DNA of 64,000 nucleotides from Bordetella petrii (GCF_017356245.1 NZ_JAFMZZ010000001.1:3599601-3663600), one strand, 5' to 3'; positions 26,020 through 38,227 are shown, numbered from the stretch's first letter. The notes: generated by a model from the sequence alone, not told the origin. Numbers and translations are program-made.

Positions 26020-28101
26020 TCAGATTTCAAGGGGGTCCACTTCCAGCTGCCAGCGCACGCGCGCCTCGGCCGCCATGGCGGGCAGGTACACCGACCACGC
26101 GGCCAGGAACGCCTGCAGGGCGGGCCGGCTGGTGCTTTCCAGCAGCAGTTGCGCGCGCTCGATATTGGCCACGCGCACCACGCGCAGCGGCACCGGATCG
26201 TACAGGGTCAGCGCGGCAATGCCGGGAAAATCGCTGTCGGCGGCCAGCGCACGCGCCTGCTGCAGAAACGCCAGCGCCTGGGCCAGCTCGCGCGCTTCGG
26301 AAGTCAGCAGCGCCTGATAGGCAAACGGCGGCAGGCCGGTGGTCTCGCGTTCTTCGAGCGCGTGGCGCGCAAAGCCGGCGTAATCGTGGCGCAGCAAGGC
26401 CTGGTACACAGGCTGCTCGGGGTAGCCCGTCTGGATCAGCACTTCGCCGCCGCCGCTGTGGCGGCCGGCCCGCCCCGCCACCTGCATCAGCTGGGCGAAC
26501 AGGCGCTCGGGCGCGCGAAAGTCATGCGCGAACAGCATCGAATCGGCATTGAGCACGCCCACCAGGCCCAGGCGCGCGAAATCGTGCCCCTTGGCCACCA
26601 TCTGGGTGCCGACCAGGATATCGACCTCGCCCGCATGCACGGCCGCGAACAGGGTTTGCGCGCTGCCCTTCAGGCGCGTGCTGTCGGCATCGATGCGCGA
26701 GATGCGCGCCTGGGGAAACAGCTCGGCCAGGTGCTCTTCGACCCGCTGCGTGCCGCGGCCCATGGGCTCCAGGTCCTGGTCGCCGCATTCGGGGCAGGCG
26801 CGCGGCACCGGCGCCTGGTAGCCGCAGTGGTGACAGTGCAGCCGATGGCCGCGGCCGCTGGTTCGATGCAGCACCGTAAAGGCCGAGCAGCGCGGGCAGT
26901 GGCTGACCCAGGCGCACGACGCGCAGTGCAGCACCGGCGCGTAGCCGCGGCGGTTCAGAAACACCAGCGACTGCTCGCCGCGTTCCAGCCGCTGGCCGAT
27001 GGCGTCGGTCAGTTGCGGCGACATGCCCTGGCGCATGGCCAGGCGCCGCGTGTCGATCAGCCGCACCGCCGGCAGGCTGCTGGCCCGCGCGCGGCCCGGC
27101 AGCGCCAGCCGCAGGTAATGGCCGCGCGATGCGTGGTGCCAGCTTTCCAGCGAGGGCGTGGCCGAGCCCAGCACCACCGGAATGTCCAGGTCGCGCGCGC
27201 GCCACACGGCCAGGTCGCGCGCCGAATAGCGCAGACCGTCCTGCTGCTTGTACGAGGCATCGTGCTCTTCGTCGATCACGATCAGGCCCAGCTCGGCCAG
27301 CGGCGCGAAAATCGCCATGCGCGTGCCCAGCAGCATGCGCGCCTGGCCCCGCTGCGCGCGCACCCACGCCTGCAGGCGCTCGCCGTCGGACAGGCCGCTG
27401 TGCATGACGGCCAGGCCATCCGCGCCCAGCACCGATTCCAGGCGGGCGCGCAGCGCGCCTTCGAGCTGCGGCGTCAGGTTGATTTCGGGCACCAGCAACA
27501 GCACCTGCCGCCCCGCCGCCAGCACGCGCTGCGCGGCGCGCAGGTAGACCTCGGTCTTGCCGCTGCCGGTAACGCCGTGCAGCAGCACCGGCTTGAAACC
27601 GGCCAGGCCGGCAACGGCCTCGACGGCCGCCTGCTGGTCGGCGTTGAGTTCGGGCGCCTGGTCGGGCGGCGTGGGCGCGGCCGCCGCCTTGGGCTTGCGC
27701 GCCTCCAGCCGCGCCACCGGCCCCTGCCCCGAACGCTTGCCCTGGTAGGCCGACGGTTTGCGCAGCGGCGGCGGCATGGCCGGCAGCATCACCTCGCCCA
27801 GCGGCCGCTGGTAGTAGTCGGCCGCAAAGCGCGCCAGCCGCAGCCAGTCGGCCGGCAAAGGCGGCAAATCCTGCAGTACCTGCTCGACATCGCGCACCTG
27901 GGCGGCATCGACCGACGGCTGCCCTGGATTGTCGACCACCACGCCCACCAGCTTGCGCCGGCCGAACGGCACGATGACGCGCGTGCCCACGGGCACGACG
28001 GCCTGGGCGCGGTAGTCGAACAGGCCGGCCAGCGGAACGTCCAGCGCCACACGCACCCAGATGTCCGCATGCAAGCCGCTGCCGCCGGGCGCGTCAGGCA
28101 T
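26020..28101 (-). CDS. priA: Primosomal protein N' (replication restart helicase PriA)
   Basis: A 693-residue restart helicase that recognises stalled forks and loads the primosome. Walker A is GVTGSGKTEVYL near residue 178, and the DEEH box is IVIDEEHDASYKQQ near 276. The zinc-binding insert has eight cysteines in four pairs (CASC, CPRC, CHHC, CPEC) between about residues 392 and 435. The N-terminal 3'-DNA-binding domain begins IWVRVALDVPLAGLFDYRA. Upstream is an AT-rich 351-bp gap; downstream rep follows after 3 bp. Confidence 0.96.
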   Translation of the reverse strand: MPDAPGGSGLHADIWVRVALDVPLAGLFDYRAQAVVPVGTRVIVPFGRRKLVGVVVDNPGQPSVDAAQVRDVEQVLQDLPPLPADWLRLARFAADYYQRPLGEVMLPAMPPPLRKPSAYQGKRSGQGPVARLEARKPKAAAAPTPPDQAPELNADQQAAVEAVAGLAGFKPVLLHGVTGSGKTEVYLRAAQRVLAAGRQVLLLVPEINLTPQLEGALRARLESVLGADGLAVMHSGLSDGERLQAWVRAQRGQARMLLGTRMAIFAPLAELGLIVIDEEHDASYKQQDGLRYSARDLAVWRARDLDIPVVLGSATPSLESWHHASRGHYLRLALPGRARASSLPAVRLIDTRRLAMRQGMSPQLTDAIGQRLERGEQSLVFLNRRGYAPVLHCASCAWVSHCPRCSAFTVLHRTSGRGHRLHCHHCGYQAPVPRACPECGDQDLEPMGRGTQRVEEHLAELFPQARISRIDADSTRLKGSAQTLFAAVHAGEVDILVGTQMVAKGHDFARLGLVGVLNADSMLFAHDFRAPERLFAQLMQVAGRAGRHSGGGEVLIQTGYPEQPVYQALLRHDYAGFARHALEERETTGLPPFAYQALLTSEARELAQALAFLQQARALAADSDFPGIAALTLYDPVPLRVVRVANIERAQLLLESTSRPALQAFLAAWSVYLPAMAAEARVRWQLEVDPLEI

Positions 28102-28452
28102 GGGAAACGAAAACGGAAAGCATGGCGAAAGACTTTTGCAAGTTAAAGTGAATTCTTGGTTTTGCAGCTAACAGATTGTCAGGCCGGAGTGAAACGCTGA
28201 ATTCACAGCAGCCTGTGGATAACTTTGGGGAAAAACATGCAACAACCTTGGCACATGTCAATATGAATAGCGCAGCAGCATATGCCGGCATGCCACCACA
28301 CGATTATTTCCTTTTTATATTCATATACTTATAAACGCTTTCCAGAACCGCTGCCAGCTAATTCGGGTTATCCCGAGTTGTCTCGCTGCTGTGCACAAGT
28401 GTGGTCAAGGAACACGCTGGCAGAGCCTTCCAGCGCGCTAGCGGCCACTTAC
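28102..28452. other. AT-rich intergenic island between hemE and priA
   Basis: This 351-bp gap is far richer in A and T than the rest of the window. It holds a perfect DnaA box on the minus strand (28214-28222), a small dyad CGGG-TTAT-CCCG near 28364-28375, and near its hemE end a hairpin CGCTGG/CCAGCG (28415-28435) that may end hemE. Very AT-rich text at 28300-28340 could hold the priA promoter, but no clean -35/-10 pair was found. A 65-codon minus frame (28291-28094) is open here; it has no fitting ribosome site and overlaps priA, so it is not called. Confidence 0.6.
28214..28222 (-). promoter_or_regulatory. Perfect DnaA box upstream of priA
   Basis: TGTGGATAA on the plus strand is TTATCCACA on the minus strand, the exact strong DnaA consensus, about 113 bp before the priA start. 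A link between DnaA level and priA-rep expression is a guess. Confidence 0.45.
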
Positions 28453-29526
28453 TCAGGCGTGCATGGCGCGGCTGTACGTGTGCACTTCGTCGACCAGCTC
28501 CGCCACGACTTCGGGCGGTGTGTACTGCGAAATGCCGTGTCCCAGGTTGAACACATGGCCGCCCTTGCCCACCGGGCCGAACGCATCCAGGGTACGCCGG
28601 GCCTCGGCGCGGATGGCCGCGCCGCCGCCGAACAGGGTCATCGGGTCCAGGTTACCCTGCAGCGCCACGGCGTCGCCGGTGCGCTGGCGCGCCTGGCCCA
28701 GGTTCACCGTCCAGTCCAGCCCCACGGCGTCGCAGCCGCAGCCGGCGATGGATTCGAGCCACTGCCCGCCTCCCTTGGTGAACACGATGACGGGCACGCG
28801 CCGGCCCTGGTGTTCGCGGACAAGCCCGTCCACCACCTTGCGCGTGTAGGCCAGCGAAAACTGCTGGAACAGGCCATCGGCCAGTACGCCGCCCCAGCTG
28901 TCGAACAGCATGACCGCCTGGGCGCCGGCCTGGATCTGCGCGTTCAGGTAGCGCAGCGTGGCCTGCGCGTTGATATCGAGAATACGGTGCAGCAGATCGG
29001 GCCGGGCGTACAGCATGGTCTTGATGAGCCGATAGTCGTCGCTGCCGCGGCCTTCGACCATGTAGCAGGCAATGGTCCAGGGGCTGCCGGCGAAGCCGAT
29101 CAGCGGCACCTTGCCGTCGAGTTCGCGGCGAATGACGGCCACGGCGTCGAAGACATAGCGCAGCGATTCCATGTCGGGCACCGCCAGGCGGGCCACGTCG
29201 TCTTCAGTGCGCAATGGCCGCGCAAAGCGCGGGCCCTCGCCGGGAGCGAAATCGAGCCCCAGGCCCATGGCATGCGGCACGGTAAGAATGTCGGAAAACA
29301 GGATGGCCGCATCCAGGTCGTAGCGCGCCAGGGGCTGCAGCGTGACTTCGGCGGCATAGTCGGGGTTTTGCGCCAACCCCATGAACGAGCCGGCGCGCGC
29401 GCGCGTGGCGTTGTATTCGGGCAGATAGCGTCCGGCCTGGCGCATCAGCCAGATGGGGGTATAAGGGACGGGCTCGCGCAGCAACGCGCGCAAGAACACG
29501 TCGTTCTTCAGGGGAGCAGCGGACAC
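28453..29526 (-). CDS. hemE: Uroporphyrinogen decarboxylase
   Basis: A 357-residue enzyme of heme synthesis that removes four carboxyl groups from uroporphyrinogen III to give coproporphyrinogen III. The family signature [19 protein letters not shown] lies near residue 21, and the second signature [16 protein letters not shown] near 143. [10 protein letters not shown] near 246 and a C-terminal [11 protein letters not shown] are also typical. The start is GTG at 29526 with AAAGGA about 6 bases upstream. It is transcribed leftward with its own likely -10 (TAAAAT at 29559-29554). Confidence 0.97.
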   Translation of the reverse strand: MSAAPLKNDVFLRALLREPVPYTPIWLMRQAGRYLPEYNATRARAGSFMGLAQNPDYAAEVTLQPLARYDLDAAILFSDILTVPHAMGLGLDFAPGEGPRFARPLRTEDDVARLAVPDMESLRYVFDAVAVIRRELDGKVPLIGFAGSPWTIACYMVEGRGSDDYRLIKTMLYARPDLLHRILDINAQATLRYLNAQIQAGAQAVMLFDSWGGVLADGLFQQFSLAYTRKVVDGLVREHQGRRVPVIVFTKGGGQWLESIAGCGCDAVGLDWTVNLGQARQRTGDAVALQGNLDPMTLFGGGAAIRAEARRTLDAFGPVGKGGHVFNLGHGISQYTPPEVVAELVDEVHTYSRAMHA

Positions 29527-29553
29527 GACTATCCTTTAAAATCGGAAGCCGTG

Positions 29554-29559
29554 ATTTTA
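29554..29559 (-). promoter_or_regulatory. Putative -10 box of hemE
   Basis: TAAAAT on the minus strand, 28 bases before the hemE GTG, in a GC-rich gap. No clear -35 was found at standard spacing. Confidence 0.4.
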
Positions 29560-29622
29560 CCCTTCGCTGAAGGCGCCGGCCGCGATGCGGGACAAGCCGC
29601 GCGCGGGCCAGGAACGGCGCGG

Positions 29623-30444
29623 CTAGCCCGGTGCGCCGGGACGGCCGTCGGCGCCCTGGCGATAGGGCGCGGCGTCGATGCGGTGCTTGCGCATCAGCGC
29701 CCAGAATGCGCGCCGGTGCTTGCTGGATGCCCGCGCCGCCCGGGCCACGTTGCCGGCGTGGCGCGACAGCGCGCGGCGCAGGTATTCGCGTTCGAAGCCG
29801 GCCACCACGCGCGCCTTGGCCTGGCGGAAGGGCTCGTCGTCCTGGATGGCTTCCTGGGCGTGCAGCGCGGCCAGGGCGGATTCGAGGCGGGCCCGCGTGG
29901 CGGCCCGGCGCGAGGCGGTGCGGGCGCCGTAAAGCGGCGCCGGTTCGCGGACGGCGTAAGTGGCACTGGGAACGCGGGGGGCTCCGGCAGCGCTGCCCGG
30001 GGTGCCGGGCGGCACGGGCATGGCGGCGGGCTGCACGGCGCGGCGCAGGCGTATCAGGCGAGCCCGTAGTTCGTCGGTGCAGGCCGGAGCCCGGATGAAA
30101 TCGGCGGCGCCCAGCGCCAGCAGGTCGAGGATGGCGGGCGCGGTGATGTCGAACACCAGCGCCACCAGGGGCGTGCGCGGCCCGCCGCCGGCATTGGCTA
30201 GCACCGTGCGCACCCATGACAGCGACGCCGGCGCCACGGGCACCAGGCAGCCGTCGAAGCGCCGCAGCGCCAGGCGCGCCCGCGCCAGCAGGCGGGTATC
30301 GGGCGCGCCCGGCGCCAGCGCGGACAGTTCCTGGGCATGCAGCCGCAGGCGGCCCTGCTGGCCCTGCTGGCGGCCAACCCAGTCTTGGACCCAGGCCTCA
30401 TGGCCGGGTGTCATCAGTACGGCGCAATCGAGTGTTTCACGCAA
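29623..30444 (-). CDS. Atypical regulator: degenerate receiver-like domain plus Fis-type HTH
   Basis: A 273-residue protein. The C-terminus is a clear Fis/NtrC-type DNA-binding helix-turn-helix (YLRRALSRHAGNVARAARAS, then KHRRAFWALMRKHRI). The N-terminal 140 residues resemble a response-regulator receiver: RFDGCLVPV at the phospho-Asp strand, and AILDLLALGAADFIRAP before the last helix. The usual Lys is Arg (FIRAP) and the acidic pair near the N-terminus is missing. An Ala/Pro-rich linker joins the parts. A TTG start at 30444 is chosen because AAGGAG lies 8 bases upstream; the open frame further left lacks this. No histidine kinase is nearby. The role is unknown; phosphorylation seems unlikely. 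Confidence 0.75.
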   Translation of the reverse strand: MRETLDCAVLMTPGHEAWVQDWVGRQQGQQGRLRLHAQELSALAPGAPDTRLLARARLALRRFDGCLVPVAPASLSWVRTVLANAGGGPRTPLVALVFDITAPAILDLLALGAADFIRAPACTDELRARLIRLRRAVQPAAMPVPPGTPGSAAGAPRVPSATYAVREPAPLYGARTASRRAATRARLESALAALHAQEAIQDDEPFRQAKARVVAGFEREYLRRALSRHAGNVARAARASSKHRRAFWALMRKHRIDAAPYRQGADGRPGAPG

Positions 30445-30545
30445 GACAGGCTCCTTGAAACATACGCAAAAAAAGCAAGCGTACGCGCCAGGTCTGCAGG
30501 GCGATATTCGCAGTTGCCACACTGCGGGTTATACGTAAAACGGGT

Positions 30546-30559
30546 ATCAACAGGTTGAT
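30546..30559. other. Perfect 14-bp palindrome ATCAAC-AG-GTTGAT
   Basis: It lies about 100 bp upstream of the Fis-type regulator start, in the gap to atpC. It could be an operator for that gene. The wider gap 30445-30608 is otherwise AT-rich with no certain promoter. Confidence 0.4.
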
Positions 30560-30610
30560 GCGACGCGCGCCATGCGCTACTTCAGGCTAGGTAGCCGCGC
30601 GCAAAAACGG

Positions 30611-30640
30611 AAAAGGGCGGCCGTAATGGCCGCCCTTTTT
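30611..30640. terminator. Intrinsic terminator of the atp operon
   Basis: GGGCGGCC (30615-30622) pairs with GGCCGCCC (30628-30635) around GTAAT, flanked by an A-run on the left and a T-run on the right. Read on the minus strand, it is 43 bp after the atpC stop and ends the ATP synthase transcript. Confidence 0.93.
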
Positions 30641-30682
30641 CGCCCTGGCGGCGCCGCGCATGGCGCGGCGCCCGGTGGCGCC

Positions 30683-31108
30683 TTAGTGCGTGTTGCGCGT
30701 CTGGCGCAGCTTGCGGGCTGCGATGGCCTGTGCGGCCAACATGGCGAGCTCGGCTTCGACAACCGCGATGTCGGCCTTGTCCTTGGCGTTGCGCAAGGCC
30801 TCTTCGGCTTTCTCGCGCGCCTCCACGGCGCGGGCTTCGTCCAGGTCGGCGGCACGGATGGCCGTATCGGCCAGCACGGTGACCATGCCCGGCTGCACTT
30901 CCAGGATGCCCCCGGCGACGAAGATGTTTTCCTCGCCTCCATCGGTACGGACGATCTTGACCGTCCCGGGGCGTATGCGCGAAATCAGCGGGGTGTGCCC
31001 GGGCAGGATGCCCAGCTCGCCCGCTTCGCCAGGCAGCGTCACGAACTTCGCCTCACCGGCGAAGATCGCTTCTTCAGCGCTGACGACATCCACTTGCAGG
31101 GTAGCCAT
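30683..31108 (-). CDS. atpC: ATP synthase F1 epsilon subunit
   Basis: A 141-residue central-stalk subunit with the N-terminal beta barrel ([20 protein letters not shown], then [16 protein letters not shown]) and the C-terminal two-helix arm that can brake ATP hydrolysis. It is last in the operon, 9 bp after atpD, and followed by a strong terminator. Confidence 0.97.
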   Translation of the reverse strand: MATLQVDVVSAEEAIFAGEAKFVTLPGEAGELGILPGHTPLISRIRPGTVKIVRTDGGEENIFVAGGILEVQPGMVTVLADTAIRAADLDEARAVEAREKAEEALRNAKDKADIAVVEAELAMLAAQAIAARKLRQTRNTH

Positions 31109-31117
31109 GTGAGCTCC

Positions 31118-33467
<2,350 letters not shown>

Positions 33468-33490
33468 TGCGCTTTCCTGTTGTAACGGCT

Positions 33491-33557
33491 TGGCGGGATG
33501 CGGCCGGGGCTCGCCCCGCCCTACCGTAGGGCAGGCCCGAGGCCCGCCGCTACGCCA
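33491..33557. repeat. Imperfect 67-bp palindrome between atpA and atpG
   Basis: Two related units of about 35 bp face each other around a CCG at 33524-33526. The right unit begins CCGTAGGGCAGGCCCGAG and ends CTACGCCA. The reverse complement of the left unit begins CCGTAGGGCGGGGCGAG and ends CCCGCCA. The centre GCCCTA-CCG-TAGGGC is perfect. The left half also folds alone as GGGGC-TC-GCCCC. It resembles a REP-pair (BIME-like) element inserted between two essential co-transcribed genes. No second copy was seen in the window. Confidence 0.7.
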
Positions 33558-33566
33558 GACATTGCC

Positions 33567-35108
33567 TTAAAAAGCACCGTGCTTCTTGAAATCCTGGATG
33601 GCGGCAGCCAGTTCGGCTTCGTCGTCCTTGGACAGTTCCTTGGTGTCTTCGACACGCTGGATCAGGCCGGCATGCTTGGCCTTGAGTTGATCCTTCAGCG
33701 ATTTTTCGAAGGCCAGGACCTGCGCCACGTCCACGTCATCCAGGTAACCGTTGTTGACCGTGTACAGCGTGACGGCCAGTTCCCACACTTGCAGCGGCTG
33801 GTATTGCGGCTGCTTGAGCAGTTCGACCACGCGCTTGCCGCGTTCGAGCTGGCGACGGGTGGCGTCGTCGAGGTCGGAGGCGAACTGCGCGAAGGCGGCC
33901 AGTTCACGGTACTGGGCCAGGTCGGTACGGATACCGCCCGACAGCTTCTTGATGACCTTGGTCTGGGCCGCACCGCCCACCCGCGACACCGAGATACCGG
34001 CGTTGATGGCGGGGCGCACGCCGGCGTTGAACAGGTCGGTTTCCAGGAAGATCTGGCCGTCGGTGATCGAGATCACGTTGGTGGGCACGAAGGCCGACAC
34101 GTCGCCTGCCTGGGTTTCGATGATCGGCAGCGCGGTCAGCGAGCCGGTCTTGCCCTTGACGGCGCCGTTGGTGAACTTCTCGACGTATTCTTCGTTGACG
34201 CGCGCGGCGCGCTCGAGCAGGCGCGAGTGCAGGTAGAACACGTCGCCGGGGTAGGCTTCGCGGCCGGGCGGACGGCGCAGCAGCAGCGAGACCTGGCGGT
34301 AGGCCCAGGCTTGCTTGGTCAGGTCGTCATAGATGATCAGGGCGTCTTCGCCGCGGTCGCGGAAGTATTCGCCCATGGTGCAGCCGGCGTAGGCGGCCAG
34401 GTACTGCATGGCGGCCGAATCGGAAGCCGAGGCGGCCACGACGATGGTGTATTCCATGGCGCCGTGCTCTTCGAGCTTGCGCACCACGTTGTTGATGGTC
34501 GACGCCTTCTGGCCGATGGCGACGTACACGCAGGTGACGCCCTTGCCCTTCTGGCTGATGATGGTGTCGACGGCAACGGCGGTTTTACCGGTTTGGCGGT
34601 CGCCGATGATCAGTTCGCGCTGGCCGCGGCCGATCGGCACCATGGAGTCGATGGCCTTGATGCCGGTTTGCAGCGGCTGCGACACCGAGCGGCGGGCGAT
34701 CACGCCAGGCGCCACTTTTTCGATGATGTCGGTTTCTTTGGTGTCGATGGGGCCCTTGCCGTCGATGGGCACGCCCAGCGTGTTGACCACGCGGCCCTTC
34801 AGTTCGGGGCCGACCGGCACTTCGAGGATGCGGCCGGTGGTCTTGACCTGGTCGCCTTCCGACACGCCGGTGTAGTCGCCCAGAATCACGGCGCCGACGG
34901 AGTCGCGCTCGAGGTTCAGCGCCACGCCGAAGACGTTGTTGGGAAATTCGAGCATTTCGCCCTGCATCACGTCGGACAGGCCGTGGATGCGGGTGATGCC
35001 GTCGGTTACGGACACGACGGCGCCCTGGGTGCGAATGTCAGCCGAAGCGCCCAGGCCCTCGATGCGGCTCTTGAGCAGTTCGCTGATCTCGGAGGGATTG
35101 AGTTGCAT
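33567..35108 (-). CDS. atpA: ATP synthase F1 alpha subunit
   Basis: A 513-residue non-catalytic nucleotide-binding subunit. The P-loop is [15 protein letters not shown] near residue 169. [17 protein letters not shown] is Walker B, and [21 protein letters not shown] near 282 is the family signature (split here for length). Starts [18 protein letters not shown], as usual. It is 30 bp after atpH. Confidence 0.98.
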   Translation of the reverse strand: MQLNPSEISELLKSRIEGLGASADIRTQGAVVSVTDGITRIHGLSDVMQGEMLEFPNNVFGVALNLERDSVGAVILGDYTGVSEGDQVKTTGRILEVPVGPELKGRVVNTLGVPIDGKGPIDTKETDIIEKVAPGVIARRSVSQPLQTGIKAIDSMVPIGRGQRELIIGDRQTGKTAVAVDTIISQKGKGVTCVYVAIGQKASTINNVVRKLEEHGAMEYTIVVAASASDSAAMQYLAAYAGCTMGEYFRDRGEDALIIYDDLTKQAWAYRQVSLLLRRPPGREAYPGDVFYLHSRLLERAARVNEEYVEKFTNGAVKGKTGSLTALPIIETQAGDVSAFVPTNVISITDGQIFLETDLFNAGVRPAINAGISVSRVGGAAQTKVIKKLSGGIRTDLAQYRELAAFAQFASDLDDATRRQLERGKRVVELLKQPQYQPLQVWELAVTLYTVNNGYLDDVDVAQVLAFEKSLKDQLKAKHAGLIQRVEDTKELSKDDEAELAAAIQDFKKHGAF

Positions 35109-35138
35109 ATTGACTCCTGGAATCCTGTTTGTCTGGCG

Positions 35139-35678
35139 TCAGGCGGCCAGCGTATCCCGCAAGCGGGCCAATTGAGCTTGTACGGAAGTATCGAGCACCT
35201 GGTCGCCAACCGCCACGCGCACGCCGCCGATGAGCGACTTATCGACCGTGACGCTGGGCTTGAGCTTGAGGCCTAACTTGGTTTCGAGCGCCTCGATCAG
35301 TTCCTTGACCTGGGCGTCGCTGAGTTCGAACGCGCTGGTGATTTCCGCCTGCGCCGTGCCTTCGTGGCGATTCTTCAGCGCGACGAATTGCTCGGCGATG
35401 ACGGGCAGCAACAGCAGCCGGTCGTTGGCCACCAGCAGTTCGATGAAATTGCGAACGGCCTGGGGCAGCTGGGCCTTGACCAGGCCGGTAAACAGCCCGG
35501 TGCGCTGGGCATCGTCCAGGCGCGGATCGTTCATCGCTTCGCGCACGTCGGGATGGGCGGCCAACTGGGCCAGCTCGCCGATCAGGTCGGACCAGGCCGG
35601 CAAGCCGGCCTTGTCGTCACGCGCCACGCTGAAAATCGCTTCAGCGTAGGGCCGGGCAACAGTGGAAAGTTCAGCCAT
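35139..35678 (-). CDS. atpH: ATP synthase F1 delta subunit
   Basis: A 179-residue peripheral-stalk subunit that binds the top of F1. It opens [17 protein letters not shown], a family hallmark, and closes with [19 protein letters not shown] and [14 protein letters not shown]. It is 12 bp after atpF. Confidence 0.97.
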   Translation of the reverse strand: MAELSTVARPYAEAIFSVARDDKAGLPAWSDLIGELAQLAAHPDVREAMNDPRLDDAQRTGLFTGLVKAQLPQAVRNFIELLVANDRLLLLPVIAEQFVALKNRHEGTAQAEITSAFELSDAQVKELIEALETKLGLKLKPSVTVDKSLIGGVRVAVGDQVLDTSVQAQLARLRDTLAA

Positions 35679-35690
35679 GGCGTTCCTGGA

Positions 35691-36161
35691 TTAAAGCTGC
35701 GCCTTGAGCTGGTTGAGCAGCTCGGCGTGGGCGCGGGCGTCGACCTCGCGCTTGAGGATCTGTTCAGCACCCTTGACGGCCAGCGCGGCGACGTCGTCGC
35801 GCAGCGTATCGCGGGCACGCTGAACTTCCTGCGCGGCATCCTGTGCCGCCTGGGCGACGATGCGGGCGCGTTCAGCTTCGGCTTCACGGCGAGCCTGCTC
35901 GATCAGCGAGGCGGCCTGCTTCTCGGCCTCGATGATGCGGGCGTGGTTCTCGGATTTTGCAGAAGCCTCGATCAGACTGACGCGCGCCTGGGCCTGGGCC
36001 AGATCGGCCTTGCCCTTCTCGGCGGCGGCCAGGCCGTCGGCGATTTTTTGGCGGCGCTCGTCCATCGCCTTCGTCAGGGGCGGCCACACGAATTTCATCG
36101 TGAACCAGCCCAGAACGAAGAACACGAGCATCTGGAAAAAGATCGTCGCGTTCAGATTCAC
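35691..36161 (-). CDS. atpF: ATP synthase Fo b subunit
   Basis: A 156-residue stator subunit with one N-terminal membrane helix ([19 protein letters not shown]) and a long charged coiled coil. The start is taken as GTG at 36161, 156 residues being the usual length; AAGGAACG lies 4 bases upstream. A longer frame from 36209 would add an unlikely tail. The 148-bp gap before it holds two hairpins. Confidence 0.95.
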   Translation of the reverse strand: MNLNATIFFQMLVFFVLGWFTMKFVWPPLTKAMDERRQKIADGLAAAEKGKADLAQAQARVSLIEASAKSENHARIIEAEKQAASLIEQARREAEAERARIVAQAAQDAAQEVQRARDTLRDDVAALAVKGAEQILKREVDARAHAELLNQLKAQL

Positions 36162-36234
36162 GGTCGTTCCTTTAACACCTTGCGGCTCCGGACGCGTCAA
36201 GGGCGCCACGGAGCACTCGATACTTTGCCGGCAT

Positions 36235-36288
36235 GCGGCGAAAAATTTTCGCCGCCGCCGGCGTCAAACCCGCCATTGCGCCGGCGGG
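36235..36288 (-). other. Two hairpins in the atpE-atpF gap
   Basis: The first, 36235-36255, is a near-perfect palindrome GCGGCGAAAA-A-TTTTCGCCGC. The second, 36269-36288, is CCCGCC/GGCGGG around 8 bases. Read on the minus strand, both follow the atpE stop and precede atpF. They may stabilise atpE mRNA or slow read-through, matching the need for many more c subunits than b subunits. Confidence 0.6.
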
Positions 36289-36309
36289 CGTTGCCATGGA
36301 CCGTCGGGC

Positions 36310-36579
<270 letters not shown>

Positions 36580-36665
36580 TCAAATTGTAAGAAAACGGTA
36601 CTGCTAGGAATGCAAGAAAACCTTGCGCCCCGGGCGCGGGCGGCCTGCCCGCGCCAGGAATAGGG

Positions 36666-37547
36666 TCAATGCCCTTCGTGTGCCTGGCCGATGTACACCA
36701 GCGTCAGCATCATGAAGATGAAAGCCTGCAACAGCACGATCAGGATGTGGAAGATGGCCCACACCGAACCGGCCAGCACATGCCCGATGCCCAGGCTGAT
36801 GCTGGAGGCGTTCAGGCCCGTCCAGGCGCCGCCCAGCAGGGCGATCAGCATGAAGATGAGTTCGCCGGCGAACATGTTGCCGAACAACCGCATGCCCAGC
36901 GACACCGACTTGGCGGCGTATTCGATCAGGTTGAGCAGCAGGTTGGCGGGAGCCAGCAGCAGCGCGCCGATGCCATGGCCATGGAAAGGCGCCGTGAAGA
37001 GTTCTTTGACGAAGCCGCCCGGGTGCTTGATCTTGATGCCGTAGTAGAGCATCAGCAGCAGCACGCCCATGGACATGCCCATGGGCACGTTCAGGTCGGC
37101 GGTGGGCAGGATGCGGTGGTAGTAGAGCGGGTCGCCGTGGTGGGCACCCAGGCCGGTCCAGCGCCAGATGGTGGGCATGAGGTCGACCGGGATCAGGTCG
37201 AGCGCGTTCATCAGGATGATCCAGAGGAACACGGTAAGGGCCAGCGGCGCCACGAACTGGCGGCTCTTGGCGTTGTTGACGATGCCCTTGGCCTGGTCGT
37301 CGACCATGTCGACGATCATTTCGACGAAGACCTGGAAGCGGCCCGGCACATTGGAAGAGGCGCGGCGCGCGGCCAGCCAGAGAAACAGCACCACGACCAG
37401 GCCGGTGAGAGCGGACCAGAACACCGAGTCGTAGTTGATGACGTTGAACTGGGCGATGACGGACTGCTTTTCGCCAATATTGTTCAAGTGCACCAAGTGG
37501 TGCTGTATGTACGCGGCCTGAGGTGTTACGTCGCTGGCAGCAGCCAT
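36666..37547 (-). CDS. atpB: ATP synthase Fo a subunit
   Basis: A 293-residue membrane stator with the essential Arg in [15 protein letters not shown] near residue 218, plus the C-terminal [19 protein letters not shown] helix (here [18 protein letters not shown]). The length is typical of betaproteobacteria. It is 70 bp after atpI. Confidence 0.97.
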   Translation of the reverse strand: MAAASDVTPQAAYIQHHLVHLNNIGEKQSVIAQFNVINYDSVFWSALTGLVVVLFLWLAARRASSNVPGRFQVFVEMIVDMVDDQAKGIVNNAKSRQFVAPLALTVFLWIILMNALDLIPVDLMPTIWRWTGLGAHHGDPLYYHRILPTADLNVPMGMSMGVLLLMLYYGIKIKHPGGFVKELFTAPFHGHGIGALLLAPANLLLNLIEYAAKSVSLGMRLFGNMFAGELIFMLIALLGGAWTGLNASSISLGIGHVLAGSVWAIFHILIVLLQAFIFMMLTLVYIGQAHEGH

Positions 37548-37617
37548 TTGAACCCTACCCTGTTTGCTATGTGGCCGGATCTTGCGAGCCGGCCGTTTAC
37601 ATGATCTTTTTAAGCAG

Positions 37618-38046
37618 CTACGACAACTTGCGGAACAGCAACAGCACGAGATAGCCCTTCAGCGTGAGGATCAGCCCGAGCAGCACCGCCGGCCACACCA
37701 GCCAGCCTTGCGCCACACGCGACAGCAGCCACAACAGCAGTGCCGTCATGAGCAGCTTGACCATCTCGCCGAGGAAAAAAGTAACGGGGCTGGTTCGGCC
37801 CGACTTGAGGACGTTGATGAGCAGGCGCAATGCAAACAACGCATTGGGTATGAAATACGCCCCCGCCCCCGCCAACGCCGACAACCCTGCCGCCGCACCC
37901 GCAATGATCCCTGCAATTGCTGCCGCTGCGAGCCCCATGGCGCCCTGCGCCGCCAATACCCACAAGAGCCCCCGGCAAGCCTGGGCATCGAGTGCCGCGC
38001 GATCGGCATCGGTAAGCACCGGATTCTGTTCCACCAGGCTTTGCAT
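37618..38046 (-). CDS. atpI: ATP synthase subunit I (AtpI)
   Basis: A 142-residue membrane protein at the head of the atp operon, with about four helices; AtpI helps c-ring assembly and magnesium supply but is not part of the finished enzyme. The sequence is poorly conserved, as usual; the call rests on place, size and membrane layout ([32 protein letters not shown]). ATG 38046 has GGGGAAG 6 bases upstream and is preferred to the TTG at 38070. Confidence 0.85.
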   Translation of the reverse strand: MQSLVEQNPVLTDADRAALDAQACRGLLWVLAAQGAMGLAAAAIAGIIAGAAAGLSALAGAGAYFIPNALFALRLLINVLKSGRTSPVTFFLGEMVKLLMTALLLWLLSRVAQGWLVWPAVLLGLILTLKGYLVLLLFRKLS

Positions 38047-38126
38047 CAGGCTTCCCCGCTCTTGCGGCAAAGACAGGCGCGGCAGGCTTACCGCGTGTTT
38101 TTATCCCGCAAGCGTCAAACTCGTAG

Positions 38127-38156
38127 AGTATAGCGTGATTCGTTTTGGTCGGGCAA
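38127..38156 (-). promoter_or_regulatory. Sigma-70 promoter of the atp operon
   Basis: On the minus strand TTGCCC (38156-38151), 18-bp spacer, TATACT (38132-38127). Transcription would start near 38120, giving a leader of about 75 bases before atpI. Confidence 0.65.
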
Positions 38157-38162
38157 ATGAAG

Positions 38163-38195
38163 AAACCGACGCCGGATCAGTCCGGCGCCGGTTTT
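38163..38195 (-). terminator. Intrinsic terminator of DUF1254 gene
   Basis: Thirteen-base arms (38164-38176 and 38181-38193, one mismatch) with a 4-base loop. On the minus strand it is followed by TTTCTTCATTT. It insulates the atp promoter directly downstream. Confidence 0.85.
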
Positions 38196-38227
38196 GCAAC
38201 ACGGCCGCAAGGCCGCCCCGGGCGGGG

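Noticed and set aside
28094..28291. 65-codon minus-strand frame in the hemE-priA gap
   Set aside because: Overlaps the priA start, has no properly spaced ribosome site, and its AT-rich text could be open by chance. Mentioned only as part of the intergenic island.
28102..28452. AT-rich gap as a replication origin
   Set aside because: Only one good DnaA box, no DnaA-box cluster, no dnaA, gidA or parAB nearby. A regulatory gap is more likely.
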